Shown here one piece after another: positions 1 to 9,029 of a DNA stretch of 28,004 nucleotides. Below the pieces are notes generated by a model. The model was not told the DNA's origin. It did not search any database and saw only the letters and a list, made by a program, of their open reading frames with translations. Location: contig BFEA01000009.1 in the NCBI GenBank assembly GCA_003427395.1, forward strand, positions 2,224,478-2,252,481. The letters are read 5' to 3'. How positions within the stretch are numbered: the stretch's first letter is position 1; the number at the start of each line of letters is the position of its first letter. The translations under genes were made by a program, and so were the position numbers. This DNA is from Chara braunii (Eukaryota; Streptophyta; Charophyceae; Charales; Characeae).

Positions 1-124
1 TATATATATATATCATCAAATAGAACTGCCCGGTAAACCGTAGGCAGAGAGGGAGAAGAGGACAACAAACGAGGGGCTGTGACGAACTGTTTCGTCGGAG
101 TTTCATATATATATATATATATAT
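1..124. repeat. (TA)n microsatellite runs
   Basis: Alternating TA occupies 1-12 and about 104-124, with roughly 90 bases of ordinary sequence between. These are simple repeats. The short reading frame that crosses them is Ile/Tyr repeat coding from the microsatellite and is not a gene. Confidence 0.9.
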
Positions 125-476
125 GTTTAGAACCTCTTGCGTACAACGCCGCCCAAATGGATATGGATAGAGCGGCGACTTCCCCCAACCCCTGTGTGTC
201 ATACATACACATATTCGCTGGCCGTGCAAGGACGAGGGTAGGTGGCAAGAAAAAAAAACAAAAAAAAACAGAACACGATTTGTATAATCTGAAACATAAA
301 AGCATGATATGCTGGAAAAATAAATGTTCGGGGCGAACGCGGACCCAAAACAAAATTAAAAAAAATAAAAAAATAAAAAAAGATATGCTATGAAGAAAAA
401 TAAGTTAATCAAGATTTTCATGAGGATTACATCCAAATTCCTTACCAAAAAAAAAAAAAAAATAAAAAACGAAGAA

Positions 477-516
<40 letters not shown>

Positions 517-880
517 TTAAATTTAGTGAGTGCGCAAGCACGTTTTCGACACCGTCATCTTTGGAAATTTTTCATTTTTCTTTGGCATACCTAAATGACC
601 TGAAAATTTACAGCTTTATACTTCTGATAATCCAAAACTCACTAAAAACATTTTAGAAAATAGTAAAATTGTTTAGACCCCGAAATAAAGTGAAAACAAA
701 AAGTAAAAAGTGAAAAAACAAGCACATTTTGATATCGCCATCTTTCGCGATTTCTAATTTTTATTTGGCTAAGTCGAATGACGGGAAAATTAATCGGCAT
801 GTACCTCACATCATAGAGAAGTCACGAAAAATAAATCAGAAAACAACAATATTTTTTAGTACTTGAAATACTTTTTTGCG
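125..880. other. AT-rich stretch without a recognisable gene
   Basis: The stretch is dominated by A-tracts, including an uninterrupted run of 34 A at 478-511 and a shorter run near 449-462. The reading frames in it are Lys/Asn/Phe translations of these tracts on the two strands. I see no protein motif, RNA gene or transposon end. Confidence 0.7.
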
Positions 881-888
881 TGTGCCGA

Positions 889-1103
889 ATGACGCCGGGT
901 TCAGACTCCGTACAGGACCCCGAATGTCCGTACGTACGAAGGTCGACCCGGGGACCTCCGTACGTACGAGCTGGTGACCCTGGATATTTGTTTGGTCCGC
1001 ATTCGGCCCGAACGACCGAACGCCTTCCGAAGGGATCCCGTACGTTCGGGCGTTCAGGTTCGGGCATTCGGCCCGTCGGCCCCGTCCCAAACGCCGACAA
1101 CCC

Positions 1104-1134
<31 letters not shown>

Positions 1135-1530
1135 AAACAAACCAATAGCATTCATATTTGTCGATGTCGATATCATCCGACGTCCGTGACATATATGTCG
1201 TGGGTGTTTAGCTGTGTAGCATCGTGTTTGGGTTCGGTAACCGAACCCGAACGCGAACGAGCGTCGAAACCCTCCAAACGCGAAAATAAAAAAATAAAAT
1301 AGAAAAATACAAGTTCTCGAAAAAATCTGAAAAACATATATGTTATGTAAAATAATAATAGAAACAACTTTTGCCTGGGAGGTACGCTCAAATTCGTAAC
1401 TAAACTTGATTAAAAAATCCAAAACCAAAAAAAGTTCTTTTTTTTAATATTCGGTCGAACATGTTCAGGTGGCGTTCGGCCGAACACCCGAACATGTTCG
1501 GACGTTCGGAAAAGCTTCAAACATGTTCGG
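889..1530. repeat. Cluster of GTTCGG/CCGAAC and CGTACG words
   Basis: The hexamer GTTCGG or its complement CCGAAC occurs 13 times between 1008 and 1530: starts at 1008, 1016, 1044, 1058, 1232, 1241, 1247, 1474, 1480, 1488, 1496, 1504 and 1525. Chance expectation for 523 bp is well under one. Palindromic CGTACG words (about 930-970) precede them and ACATGTTCGG recurs near the end. The words lie in three GC-rich islands (889-1090, 1228-1275, 1450-1530) separated by AT-rich DNA that includes (TA)n at 1106-1134. No coding frame explains the pattern. It could be a degenerate minisatellite, part of a transposon end or a cluster of protein-binding sites. Confidence 0.7.
1106..1134. repeat. (TA)n microsatellite
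   Basis: About 14 TA units with one interruption, lying between two of the GTTCGG-word islands. Confidence 0.9.
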
Positions 1531-1652
1531 TGTGCTACACAGGTGTTCAGGCTGGGCGAGCTGATCTACTTCTGCCCCAAGGAGACATCGACATCGACAT
1601 TGTTCACCAAAATTACAGTACAGAATAACATTTGCAAATATATGTATATATG

Positions 1653-1675
1653 TTATTATTATTATTATTATTATT
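1653..1675. repeat. (TTA)n microsatellite
   Basis: About seven and a half TTA units followed by a short T run. Confidence 0.9.
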
Positions 1676-1760
1676 TTTTCGCTTGCTTGGCTTGGGAGCA
1701 CGGGCCACTTAACCGAAATTTGTTATGCGGAAAAAACAGTAAATAGCATTTGTTTGGGTA

Positions 1761-2101
1761 TTGCGAAGAAGAAGGAGGAGGAGGAACGAAAGAAAGAAAG
1801 ATACAAAAAAGAAGAAGAAAAAGAAGAACGGGGCCGGGAAGGGGAGGGCTTGCAGGGCCATCGCGGCACCACCACTGCCACGTGGCAGGGCGCCGTGCCC
1901 TGCCCCCCCCCCCAACAAAAGTATCATTTATTTTATTTCGTTGGAAAAAAACAAGAAAATTACGAAAAAAAGAAAAAAAGGAAAAAAAAAGGAGAAAAAA
2001 AGAAAGAAAGAAAGAAAGAAAGAAAAAAAGAAAAAAAGAAAGAAAGAAGAACAAGAACACCATAAAAGGAAAGAGAGAAATAAAGAAAGAAGAAGAAGAA
2101 G

Positions 2102-2139
<38 letters not shown>

Positions 2140-2163
2140 AGTGGAGGGGAGGGGAGGGGAGGG
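1761..2163. repeat. Purine-rich tract with (GAAA)n, poly(A) and (GGGGA)n
   Basis: One strand is almost all purine in 1761-1840 and again from about 1940. The components are GAA/AGG words, (GAAA)n at about 2000-2048, 32 consecutive A at 2106-2137 and GGGGA units at 2144-2163. A short non-purine segment at about 1850-1940 contains C(8-10). The Lys/Arg/Glu-rich frames on + and Phe/Leu/Ser-rich frames on - are products of this composition. The strand bias gives the tract triplex-forming potential. Confidence 0.85.
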
Positions 2164-2203
2164 TTGACAGGGTCATTGCAACCCTATTCTCTCAGTTGAT
2201 CCA

Positions 2204-2219
2204 TCTCTCTCTCTCTCTG

Positions 2220-2278
<59 letters not shown>

Positions 2279-2309
2279 CATTATGGACGTCTCTCTCTCT
2301 CTCTCTCTT

Positions 2310-2349
<40 letters not shown>

Positions 2350-2400
2350 TCTGAGACTCTCTCTCTCCCACTCTCTCTCTCTCCCCCTATCCCCTTCAGT
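2204..2400. repeat. (CT)n / (CTAT)n compound microsatellite
   Basis: (CT)n at 2204-2218, then about 14-15 CTAT units at 2220-2278, then interrupted (CT)n from 2290 to about 2385. Together with the preceding purine tract it forms about 600 bp of near-continuous simple sequence whose strand bias flips from purine to pyrimidine near 2165-2200. Confidence 0.95.
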
Positions 2401-2850
2401 CACCAGCCCCCCCCCACACGTCGATAACAACTAAGTCGTCATCTTTGTCCCTGCATGAGCAGATCAGAGACAACCGTCCCAAAGATCCATCATCGTTGTA
2501 ATGGAGATGACGGGTGGAAGACGTGGTGGAAAGAAAAGCCAAAAAATAATAATAATAAAAAAAAAAAAACAAGTGAAGACCAAGGAATACAGACGCGGCG
2601 CAATACAGACATAGAAGCACACGCCAACCCAGAGATACACGCGCACACAGACATCCACAAACCTGCGCCGAAGGGACGAACATGAACGTGCGAGACAATG
2701 GTTACTCCAAACGCTTAAGCGCAAGCGTGGCAACAAATGTTGCAAAAGAACGTGAAGCGACGGAACACAGACGAAGTAGCATGCACGCACGCACACACGC
2801 TCCCTAAAGAACGCCTATGGCGTTGGGGGAAAAGCACGGTAGCAACGCTA
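2400..2850. other. Intergenic stretch, no supported feature
   Basis: Mixed-composition DNA with an A-run near 2560 and CA/CG-rich words around 2620-2660. Overlapping frames on both strands show no recognisable domain. I see no transposon end or RNA gene. Confidence 0.5.
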
Positions 2851-2887
2851 CCGCCGACGCTTTAGCAGGACAGAGAGATGGCGGTTG

Positions 2888-3160
2888 GGCAAACTGATTG
2901 ACAGACGCAATGTGACCACCCGAACGAAACCGTGGACAACCGATCGACAAACCTCCCACGCAGCACCACGCACGCATGCACTATGGTCACTCGAACAACG
3001 ATTGTGGCTCAGGGGGAAATCAACGACGTGTACGCCAGCGCCAGCGGTGGTGCAAGAGGGGGTGGTGATGGCGGACTGGCCTCTCACTATCGCCAACGGA
3101 GGCAATGTGACCACGCAAACGAAACCGTATAGGACCCGTCTGGACAATCGACGCGACAGG
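2888..3160 (+). repeat. Duplicated segment, two copies about 200 bp apart
   Basis: GCAATGTGACCAC followed by CGAACGAAACCGT and then GGACAA-CGA is found at about 2908-2950. It recurs at about 3105-3155 as GCAATGTGACCACGC, AAACGAAACCGTATAGGACC and GGACAATCGACGCGAC. The copies are in the same orientation. This looks like a degenerate tandem duplication of a ~200-bp unit. The flanking frames carry no known domain. Confidence 0.6.
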
Positions 3161-3224
3161 GTGTTTTCTACATTCATATATATTGAGAAAAAAAAAACAT
3201 TACTAAGATCCATATCAAAATATA

Positions 3225-3528
3225 TAACGAGAAAAAAAAAAAAACGTGACGCCAAATTTTTGTTTTTTTTTTCGGGCCAGGTCTTTCGTTCCCCCCAACA
3301 CAGAAAAGTTTGAAAGAGGTTGGCAGTCGGCCACACACTAGGCCGCCCCAACCGTTTCGAAGGCCGTTTCTGCAATCCGTCGCCGTCCAGCCTCTCCCGC
3401 ATGGGGCCGACGTTGCGATGCCTAGGACTTTGGGAGCTCGGCTTGAAGGATCAGCGACCTGCCGAAAATACCGCCCCTAACTTACAGGGCCTTGGGTTTT
3501 CAATTGTCGGGAGGGGGGGGGGGGNGGT
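3225..3528. other. Intergenic, poly(A)/poly(T)/poly(G) tracts and an N
   Basis: Contains A-runs near 3188 and 3232, a T-run near 3260 and 11-12 consecutive G (about 3513-3524), followed by an N at 3525. The N beside the G-run is most simply a sequencing or assembly ambiguity. No gene is seen. Confidence 0.6.
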
Positions 3529-3670
3529 TTAAACCACCAGTACTTCCTAAAGTCGTGCCCGTAAACAAACCGCAACTTTAGGAAACATACGCGCGACTAC
3601 AAAAGCGCCCAACTTCATCCGACTAGAAACGTTTCTACGCTATTTTTCCTTGCGGCCGATAGCGAGCACC
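3529..3670 (+). repeat. Dispersed repeat, copy 1 (partner at 15351)
   Basis: The segment starts AACCACCAGTACTTCCTAAA and includes TTAGAAACGTTTCTAC-type and CCGATAGC-type blocks. It aligns by eye with 15351-15495 over about 140 bp in the same orientation, with the blocks AGTACTTCCTAAAG, GTGCCCGT, GAAACATA, GACTACA/CACTACA, GCGCCCAA/GCGTCCAA and AGAAACGTTTCTAC in the same order. It is non-coding. Element type and true ends are unknown. Confidence 0.75.
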
Positions 3671-4169
3671 AATTGTTTGCAAATCTGCACTGCTTGGGAC
3701 ATTGACCGGGACTTTGCGCGGACCTGGCCCAGCCAGGCCACTTGGGCCCATCTGAGGCATCTCGGGTCGTCTGGCTAGTAACACGGCCTATGATTGCTTC
3801 GTGGTGGCATGACCTGACTGGACGGTGGTCGCCGGTGCCACACCTGGCCACGATAACCCTGCCAGTCGTGGTTGAGGCGTTGTCGAACGAGCTTCGTCGT
3901 ACAGGTACCTCGGACGCCAGGCCTGAACCCATTTTCGCTACAAGCCCCATGAGTAGATGCCGGAACACGAAGCTTAGGGGCAAGCATCTCACAGAATAAT
4001 CAAGGGTTGCTGCTTGGAGGATGTCGGTCGGAGCTGGGGTGAGTTGTGTTGCCCTGTAACCTAGCGGTGGGGGTGTGAGGCTGGGAAGACTCGGGCAGAG
4101 AGTATGATTGCGTTGGCAAGCCTCGGTAGGGTTGTTACAGTCTCCTTGACTGCTTTGCAAATTGGCAAC
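3671..4169. other. Intergenic with one family A-like motif
   Basis: Mostly unique-looking moderately GC-rich DNA. At 4025-4100 a stretch with GGAGCTGGGGTGAGT, GTGTTGCCCTGTAACCTAGC and GGTGGGGGTGTGAGGC matches the motif repeated in family A at 10481-11665 and, inverted, at 13700-13790. It is therefore probably a fragment of a plus-oriented family A copy. The two long overlapping frames have no recognisable domain. Confidence 0.55.
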
Positions 4170-4320
4170 TTTTTTTTTTTTTTAACACCCCCACCAGTGT
4201 TACTGGTGCTGGTAAGAGCAGACACCACTACTAGCACCTGGGGAGAGGCCCCATCTATTGGTGGGGAGCATCTCTTGCTGGAAAAAGGGTCCAACGTCAC
4301 CTATACAAACTGAATTTGGA
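4170..4320 (-). mobile_element. Poly(A)-tailed 3' end on the minus strand
   Basis: A run of 14 T at 4170-4183 reads as poly(A) on the minus strand. About 70 bp upstream of it, at 4245-4310, lies a block with CTATTGGTGGGGAGCA, TTGCTGGAA and GGGTCCAACGTC (plus-strand wording). This resembles, at perhaps 70%, the core next to poly(T) at 12397 and 26532. It lies in the direction where the minus-strand LINE should end, so it is either the LINE's own 3' end or a separate family A fragment. Confidence 0.5.
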
Positions 4321-5075
4321 GTACATTAGAGAAACAATTGTGGGAGGGTCCTGCCAACATTGATTGCCCTGGAAACCAGGGGATTGACTGAGCAAGGCAT
4401 TGGAAAAAAAAAAGGGGGGGGAACATCTTCGCCCTGAACCCGGCGCCAGATACTTGCTGCTACACCCTAGCTCCTCCCTCCCTCTATCAGCCCCTGTCCC
4501 AACTGTCACTTCCTGTTTTTAGCGTCCCGTATTCAATCAGAGACAACTCATTATCCCGAGCATTATGTTGCAGTTGCCTGGGGTACTAGCTCTGTGGGTG
4601 TTGATGTGTGTGCTGGCGATCTAGGACTGCCTCTTCAACCCCCTTTTTGGGGGGCCGCCTATTCTCTCTGTAATCACAAGCAATGTGGCTACTCATTCTA
4701 TGGATATCTTTGCCTTATAGTCGAAGCTTCTGTTTCTGCACTCTTCAACCTCCTAACCCTTAGCGTTCTCATCCATTTTGTCATTACTCATCGCTCCCAC
4801 TGTTTTTCATCCTCTATTTCTTATCTCTTTTTTCATCCCTCTTCCCCATACCATGCCAATCCTACCAGGCTGTTAGCTGGTGGGGGAAAAAAAATTCAAG
4901 AAATCTGGAAATTCCTCACTCGGCCGCATTGGAATTGAGTCGTCCAGCTTGGTCCCATGGAAGAGGAGTCTGTAGTCTCTGGTTATCCCCTTGTTGTCCT
5001 GCATCCTCGCTTGTTCCCCTTTCTCGCCCTTCCATTCCACCTTTCTTATTATCCCTCTTGTTCCCCCCCCCAATC

Positions 5076-6303
5076 TAGCTTTTACTGAATGCTTGTATCC
5101 TTTGCATTATTTCGTTATTTGTGTATATGTGGCTAATTTGTGATTTAACTTCTTCCCATCGTATAGTTATGTTTGTATGAAGCTGTTGTTGTATCATCTC
5201 CGTAAACTCCGGCCCTCCCATCCTCCCTCCCGCCATCTCGTAGTAGGTGCAACGACGTCTCCAGAGTGCCTATAGTATTGCCTTGCGTCCCAATTTGAAC
5301 ATGTTGAGAGTAAAGTTATCGGGCTGTTGTGTGGGCCATCTCTCAAACAGTGGGGCTTTCCAGTCCCATGGCCAGGGCGTCCCTGTTCCTAGCTGATCCC
5401 AAACCCTGCCCCACCATCTCCAGAGCCAAACTGCTCTGGGGCGTTGTAAAAAGATGTGTTCTATTTGTTTTGGTATTTTCCTTCACGGGAATGCACCAAA
5501 GCAGAGACTGCACCACGGAAGAGCGAGTCCTCTCTGTTCAAGCGTCGACTTGTCCATCAACCAATTATTGGTTGGTAGACACCGATGCTCTACCTGCCAT
5601 TGCAAGGAGGCGAGATTTGCAGGTTTGCTCTCGGTCATCTGAAACCATTTTAGGTTTTTTAATGATTCCTTGCTAACGCTCAGGTGTTTCATCCACCTCA
5701 TTTCCACCTGGTCCCGCAGGTTGATCTTTGGCCGGAGCAGTTTGTATGTTGCTTTAACAGTTATGTTATATAGTGTTCTAGTGTTTACCTTGCCCTTACC
5801 GATTGTGTTTGTCCATACCCACTCCGATGGGCCCAGCGGCAGTTGAGATATCGGTGCGTCCGAAGAAAATGCCACCCATCTATCTTTCTCCCGGAGCACC
5901 CTAATTCTTGAAAGTTTGTCCTCCCCGAAGGCCTGTACCTGTTCTGGATCGGGCCTTTGAAGGAAGTTGTCATTCCCAACCGTGAATATCTCTACTACCA
6001 CTAGTTCGTTTGGGTTACAATAAACCTTATGGTACACCTCCCCCTGGCGGTCCCGAATTGCCACCCAGTTGGAGAGGGTCCCTTTTTGAGAATTTTCCAC
6101 CAACTCAGGGGCACACGTTCTATTATACTTTCCAGTGATTCCTCTGGTCTATGGAAGTAGCGCAGTTTCTCTTTGAGTTGGTCTCGACTGATCAAATCCT
6201 TCCTATTTGTATCCCATATATCCCTGATTCTGAGGAGCCTCATTTTCACCCAACCTTTCCAGGAGGAATCCATACAATGAAGGATCTGACCTCTGGAGTT
6301 CAT
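5076..6303 (-). pseudogene. LINE ORF2 C-terminal region with zf-RVT-like zinc motif
   Basis: The C-terminal part of a LINE ORF2 polyprotein. From 6303 it reads LFGNRGIMNSRGQ just upstream, then SSWKGW...IRDIWD, a typical post-RT segment. A frameshift near 6090 moves the reading to a second frame that runs to a TGA at 5485-5483. The same frame continues past this stop with IEHIFLQRPRAVW...WDQLG and on to a stop near 5076. The zinc-binding pattern of the zf-RVT family is visible as CSLC followed by EHIF, but the last expected ligand is Arg (LQRP) instead of Cys. A further in-frame TAG lies near 5275, where a Trp would be expected. Clear family resemblance, clearly inactive. Confidence 0.8.
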
Positions 6304-6485
6304 TATCCCTCTATTCCCGAATAGCAGATGTCGGATTACCTCGTCTCATCTTTCTGGTTGGGGTTTGTCCAGCAGAGAGAGGTTCCTCCATGTCCTTAGA
6401 AGCGTTGGTCATAGGGGGTCGTTGTGTAGATCTTTCCGTGCCCTCTTGCCTGGGTGAGTCGGTCGGGGGGGGTTTCCTGCCAGGA

Positions 6486-6922
6486 TCATCGCCTCGGGAT
6501 TGGCCATTCTCTGTTTTCTAACCATGTGAGTAGGTTGATATAGGTTGGTGTTTCCGGGGTGAGTCTAGAAATTTGTTCCAAGGCAGTTCCTTCCATGGAG
6601 TGTGTGGGCAGAAAAGTAGACGTTTGAACCATTGTATGGCCAGTGCTTTGGCTTGTGTTGCTGGATCGATTATGCCCAATCCCACTTTTGCCTTGGGTTG
6701 ACTTAGCGCTTGCCATGCAACTCTATTGATCACGTTTTGTTTTCCATCGTCACCTCGCCATAGAAACGCAGCTATCTGTCTCTGGAGAGGGTGGAGAGCC
6801 TCCTTATCCAGTCCCCAGATGGTTGACCTATACCAGAGAGAGGCAAGTATTACATTGTTGATCACCAGGGTCCTACCGATTCGTGAGCTGTGTTTGTCCT
6901 TCCATAATGTCATCTTTTCCAA
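6486..6922 (-). pseudogene. LINE ORF2 segment downstream of RT (connection region)
   Basis: The frame at 6922-6518 reads GRTLVINNVILASLWYRSTI, then LHPLQRQIAAFLWRGDDGK, RVAWQALSQPKAKVGLGI and ATQAKALAIQWFKRL. This is the conserved region after the RT palm in plant LINEs: the NNVILASLWY block, FLW with a following W, then a P-K-GLG block. It normally lies in one ORF with the RT domain. Here it is split from it by a degenerate 140-bp stretch (6923-7060) and from the C-terminal region by frameshifts near 6500. Confidence 0.85.
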
Positions 6923-7059
6923 GGGAGGCTTGGATATCCATTCATTGTTGGTTCATGGTGTGCTGTTTGTTGTCAAGAAGACTCTCTAAACTCTAATTGG
7001 GGCCTCCTGAGGTATCCACCTAACCTTTGGTTGTTCCAGGGTCTTGCTCCTTGGTGATG

Positions 7060-8241
7060 GATCCACCATCCGATGGTCTTGTATCCCCATTTAACTCTCA
7101 TGTCGGATAGGGTACAAAATTTGTCCATCATGTGCTGAGCTTATTTGGGAATCGAGGATACTTGTATTCTTTTGATATCTTTGTGGGTTCTTAGGTTTGC
7201 TGCAAGCGCCTCCATAATTATAAGAAAAAGGAACGGGGCCAACGAGTCACCTTGTCTCACCGACCTCTGCAGGTTGATCGACGACGTCAGGTTGTCGTTG
7301 ACCATGACTCTAGTTGTTGCATTTTTATGCATGATTTCTGCCTATCGTCTATAGCGTGGTCCAAAGTTAAGCTTTTCCAAACATCTATCCAGGAATGACC
7401 AGTCCACGTGATCATAAGCTTTCTCAAAATCAATGAGGATGATTGCAACGTTTCTTTTAGACTTCCTTACTAGCTTGATCACTTCATTGACTAAAAGGAT
7501 ATTATCCTGGATGTTCCTGCCCTTGATGAATCCTGTTTGGTCTGGGTGGATAATATCGCTCATTACCCTGGTCATCCGGTTTGCGAGCGCTTTAGCCACC
7601 ATGTTGTAGACCACCATAAAGACTCTGATTGGTCTGTAGTTCCTCATATTCATTGCTGCTCTTTTTTTGTATAGGAGTGTTAGGACCCGTTGATCTACGA
7701 ATTCCCCTGTTTGGCCCGTCTCCCACATCGCATGATAGAAGTCCATCAAGTCTTGTGAGATGTTCTCCCATATTGCCTCCCAATTTTTTTTCGGTAGTCC
7801 GTCAATGCCTCGGATCTTTTCCTCTTCCATGAGCATCAATGTTGTCCATACTTCTTCCTTGGTAAGAGGCTTTTCTAGGAGTTCCTTTTGTTGGTGTGTT
7901 AGTGTTCTGGTGAGGGGGTGCAAAAACTCGTCGATTAGCTTCAATCGTTGTGTCTCTAGCCGGCTCCCACACTCAGATGTAAAGAGATTTTGGTAGAAGT
8001 CCCTTGCTATTTTTGTGAAGTCCGCTATTGATGTGAACAACGGACCTTGGTGGACGTTTGGGTCCTCCAGGGCTTCTATAGTTGATCGTCCAAGGTTTGT
8101 CCTGGCCATTGCGAAGAATCTTGTGCCCATAGCTCCTTTTATGTTGTGTTTGTGAAATTTTTCCCGAATCCTAATGCCCTGCCATCGGTGTTTCATGCAT
8201 TCTAGGATTCGGGTCTCCAGTGTCTGTATCTCGTTGGCCAA
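7060..8241 (-). pseudogene. LINE reverse transcriptase domain lacking motif C (YADD)
   Basis: The frame from 8241 contains the RT fingers and palm: LTKEEVWTTLMLM, the degenerate KIRGIDGLPKKNWE region, LLYKKRAAMNMRNYRPI, HPDQTGFIKGRNIQDNI and motif A as LIDFEKAYDHVDW with the catalytic Asp. After a TAG at 7344, where LINEs usually have Trp, the same frame resumes with the motif B region VRQGDSLAPFLF. It reaches SSIPK and a TAA at 7143, then goes straight to MMDKFCTLSDMRVKWG. The segment that should carry YADD between these two points is absent, and no Tyr-x-Asp-Asp is visible in any frame of the short interval. The RT therefore cannot polymerise. Same-strand neighbours are further pieces of the same ORF2. 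Confidence 0.9.
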
Positions 8242-8316
8242 TTTTGTTAGTCATGTGGTATCACTCGTATCGTCTTCTTGTTGCTGAAGATGTTGCAACC
8301 GATGTGGAAGGTCTAC

Positions 8317-9029
8317 CTAGTGTTGGGCTGCGAGTTGTTTGAAGTACTCATTGCACTTGCGACCTAGAAATGTCAGATCGTTGTTGAACCATAATATGTC
8401 ATCATGAATCTGATCTATTTCTTGGCGCCAGAAGGCCCAGACTTCATTCAAATAGGTTTTAAAATGGTCCGGAGTCAGCAAAGATGTGTTGAGTTTATAG
8501 AACCCCCTCCCTTGGTTTGGCTTCTTCCTGAATGAGAAGATGGTAAGGCACATTGCATGAACCAGACCAGGGTGGGGGCTTCGGGGGAATATTTCTGCCA
8601 TTTGCAGGAGCCCTTGCATCTCTTCCGAGATTAAGATTAGATATATGCGGGACTTCGATATCTTCTCTGTCTGACTTTTGTGGAAACAAGTAAACTTGCG
8701 TCTGGTGGGGAATGTCTGTTGTACGTGTCAATGAGGTGGAGAGTTTGGGTTAGATCTTCAATGATCCTCTCATCGTTCTCCACGTAAAAAGGGCAGGGTG
8801 ATAGGATCTTCCATCTATCTGGCTATCGGTCTGAAGCGGCATTGAAGTCCCCCTCTAGAATCACCGGGATGCGTGTCGGGTGTTTTGTTTTCAGTGTTTC
8901 GAAGAAGGTCTGTCGTTCCCTGGGGCCATTTGGGCCATGAACATTCAGTATGCCGACCACCTGTATTTCGAACACTGCAAGTATGTACACCCATCTCCCA
9001 TTTTCCTGGTCTGCCTCCCAGTTGAGCAT
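8317..9029 (-). pseudogene. LINE AP-endonuclease C-terminal part and EN-RT linker
   Basis: The frame 9029-8823 reads VVGILNVHGPNGPRERQTFF and IPVILEGDFNAASDR. This contains the N-(V/A)-x-x-P block and the GDFNA motif of apurinic-type LINE endonucleases. After a stop and frame change it continues with DERIIEDLTQTLHLIDTYN and FPQKSDREDIEVPHIS, a degenerate version of the last endonuclease motif. At 8619-8317 it has GRGFYKLNTSLLTPDHFKTY, the linker found between endonuclease and RT in plant LINEs. The part upstream of 9029 lies in the amplified array. Confidence 0.8.

Noticed and set aside
1754-2354. Long Lys/Arg/Glu-rich and Phe-rich frames
   Set aside because: These are open only because the purine/pyrimidine tract contains few stop codons.
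4594-4938. 114-codon plus-strand frame with hydrophobic segments
   Set aside because: It lies antisense to the downstream region of the LINE, has no recognisable domain, and its hydrophobic look follows from T-rich DNA.
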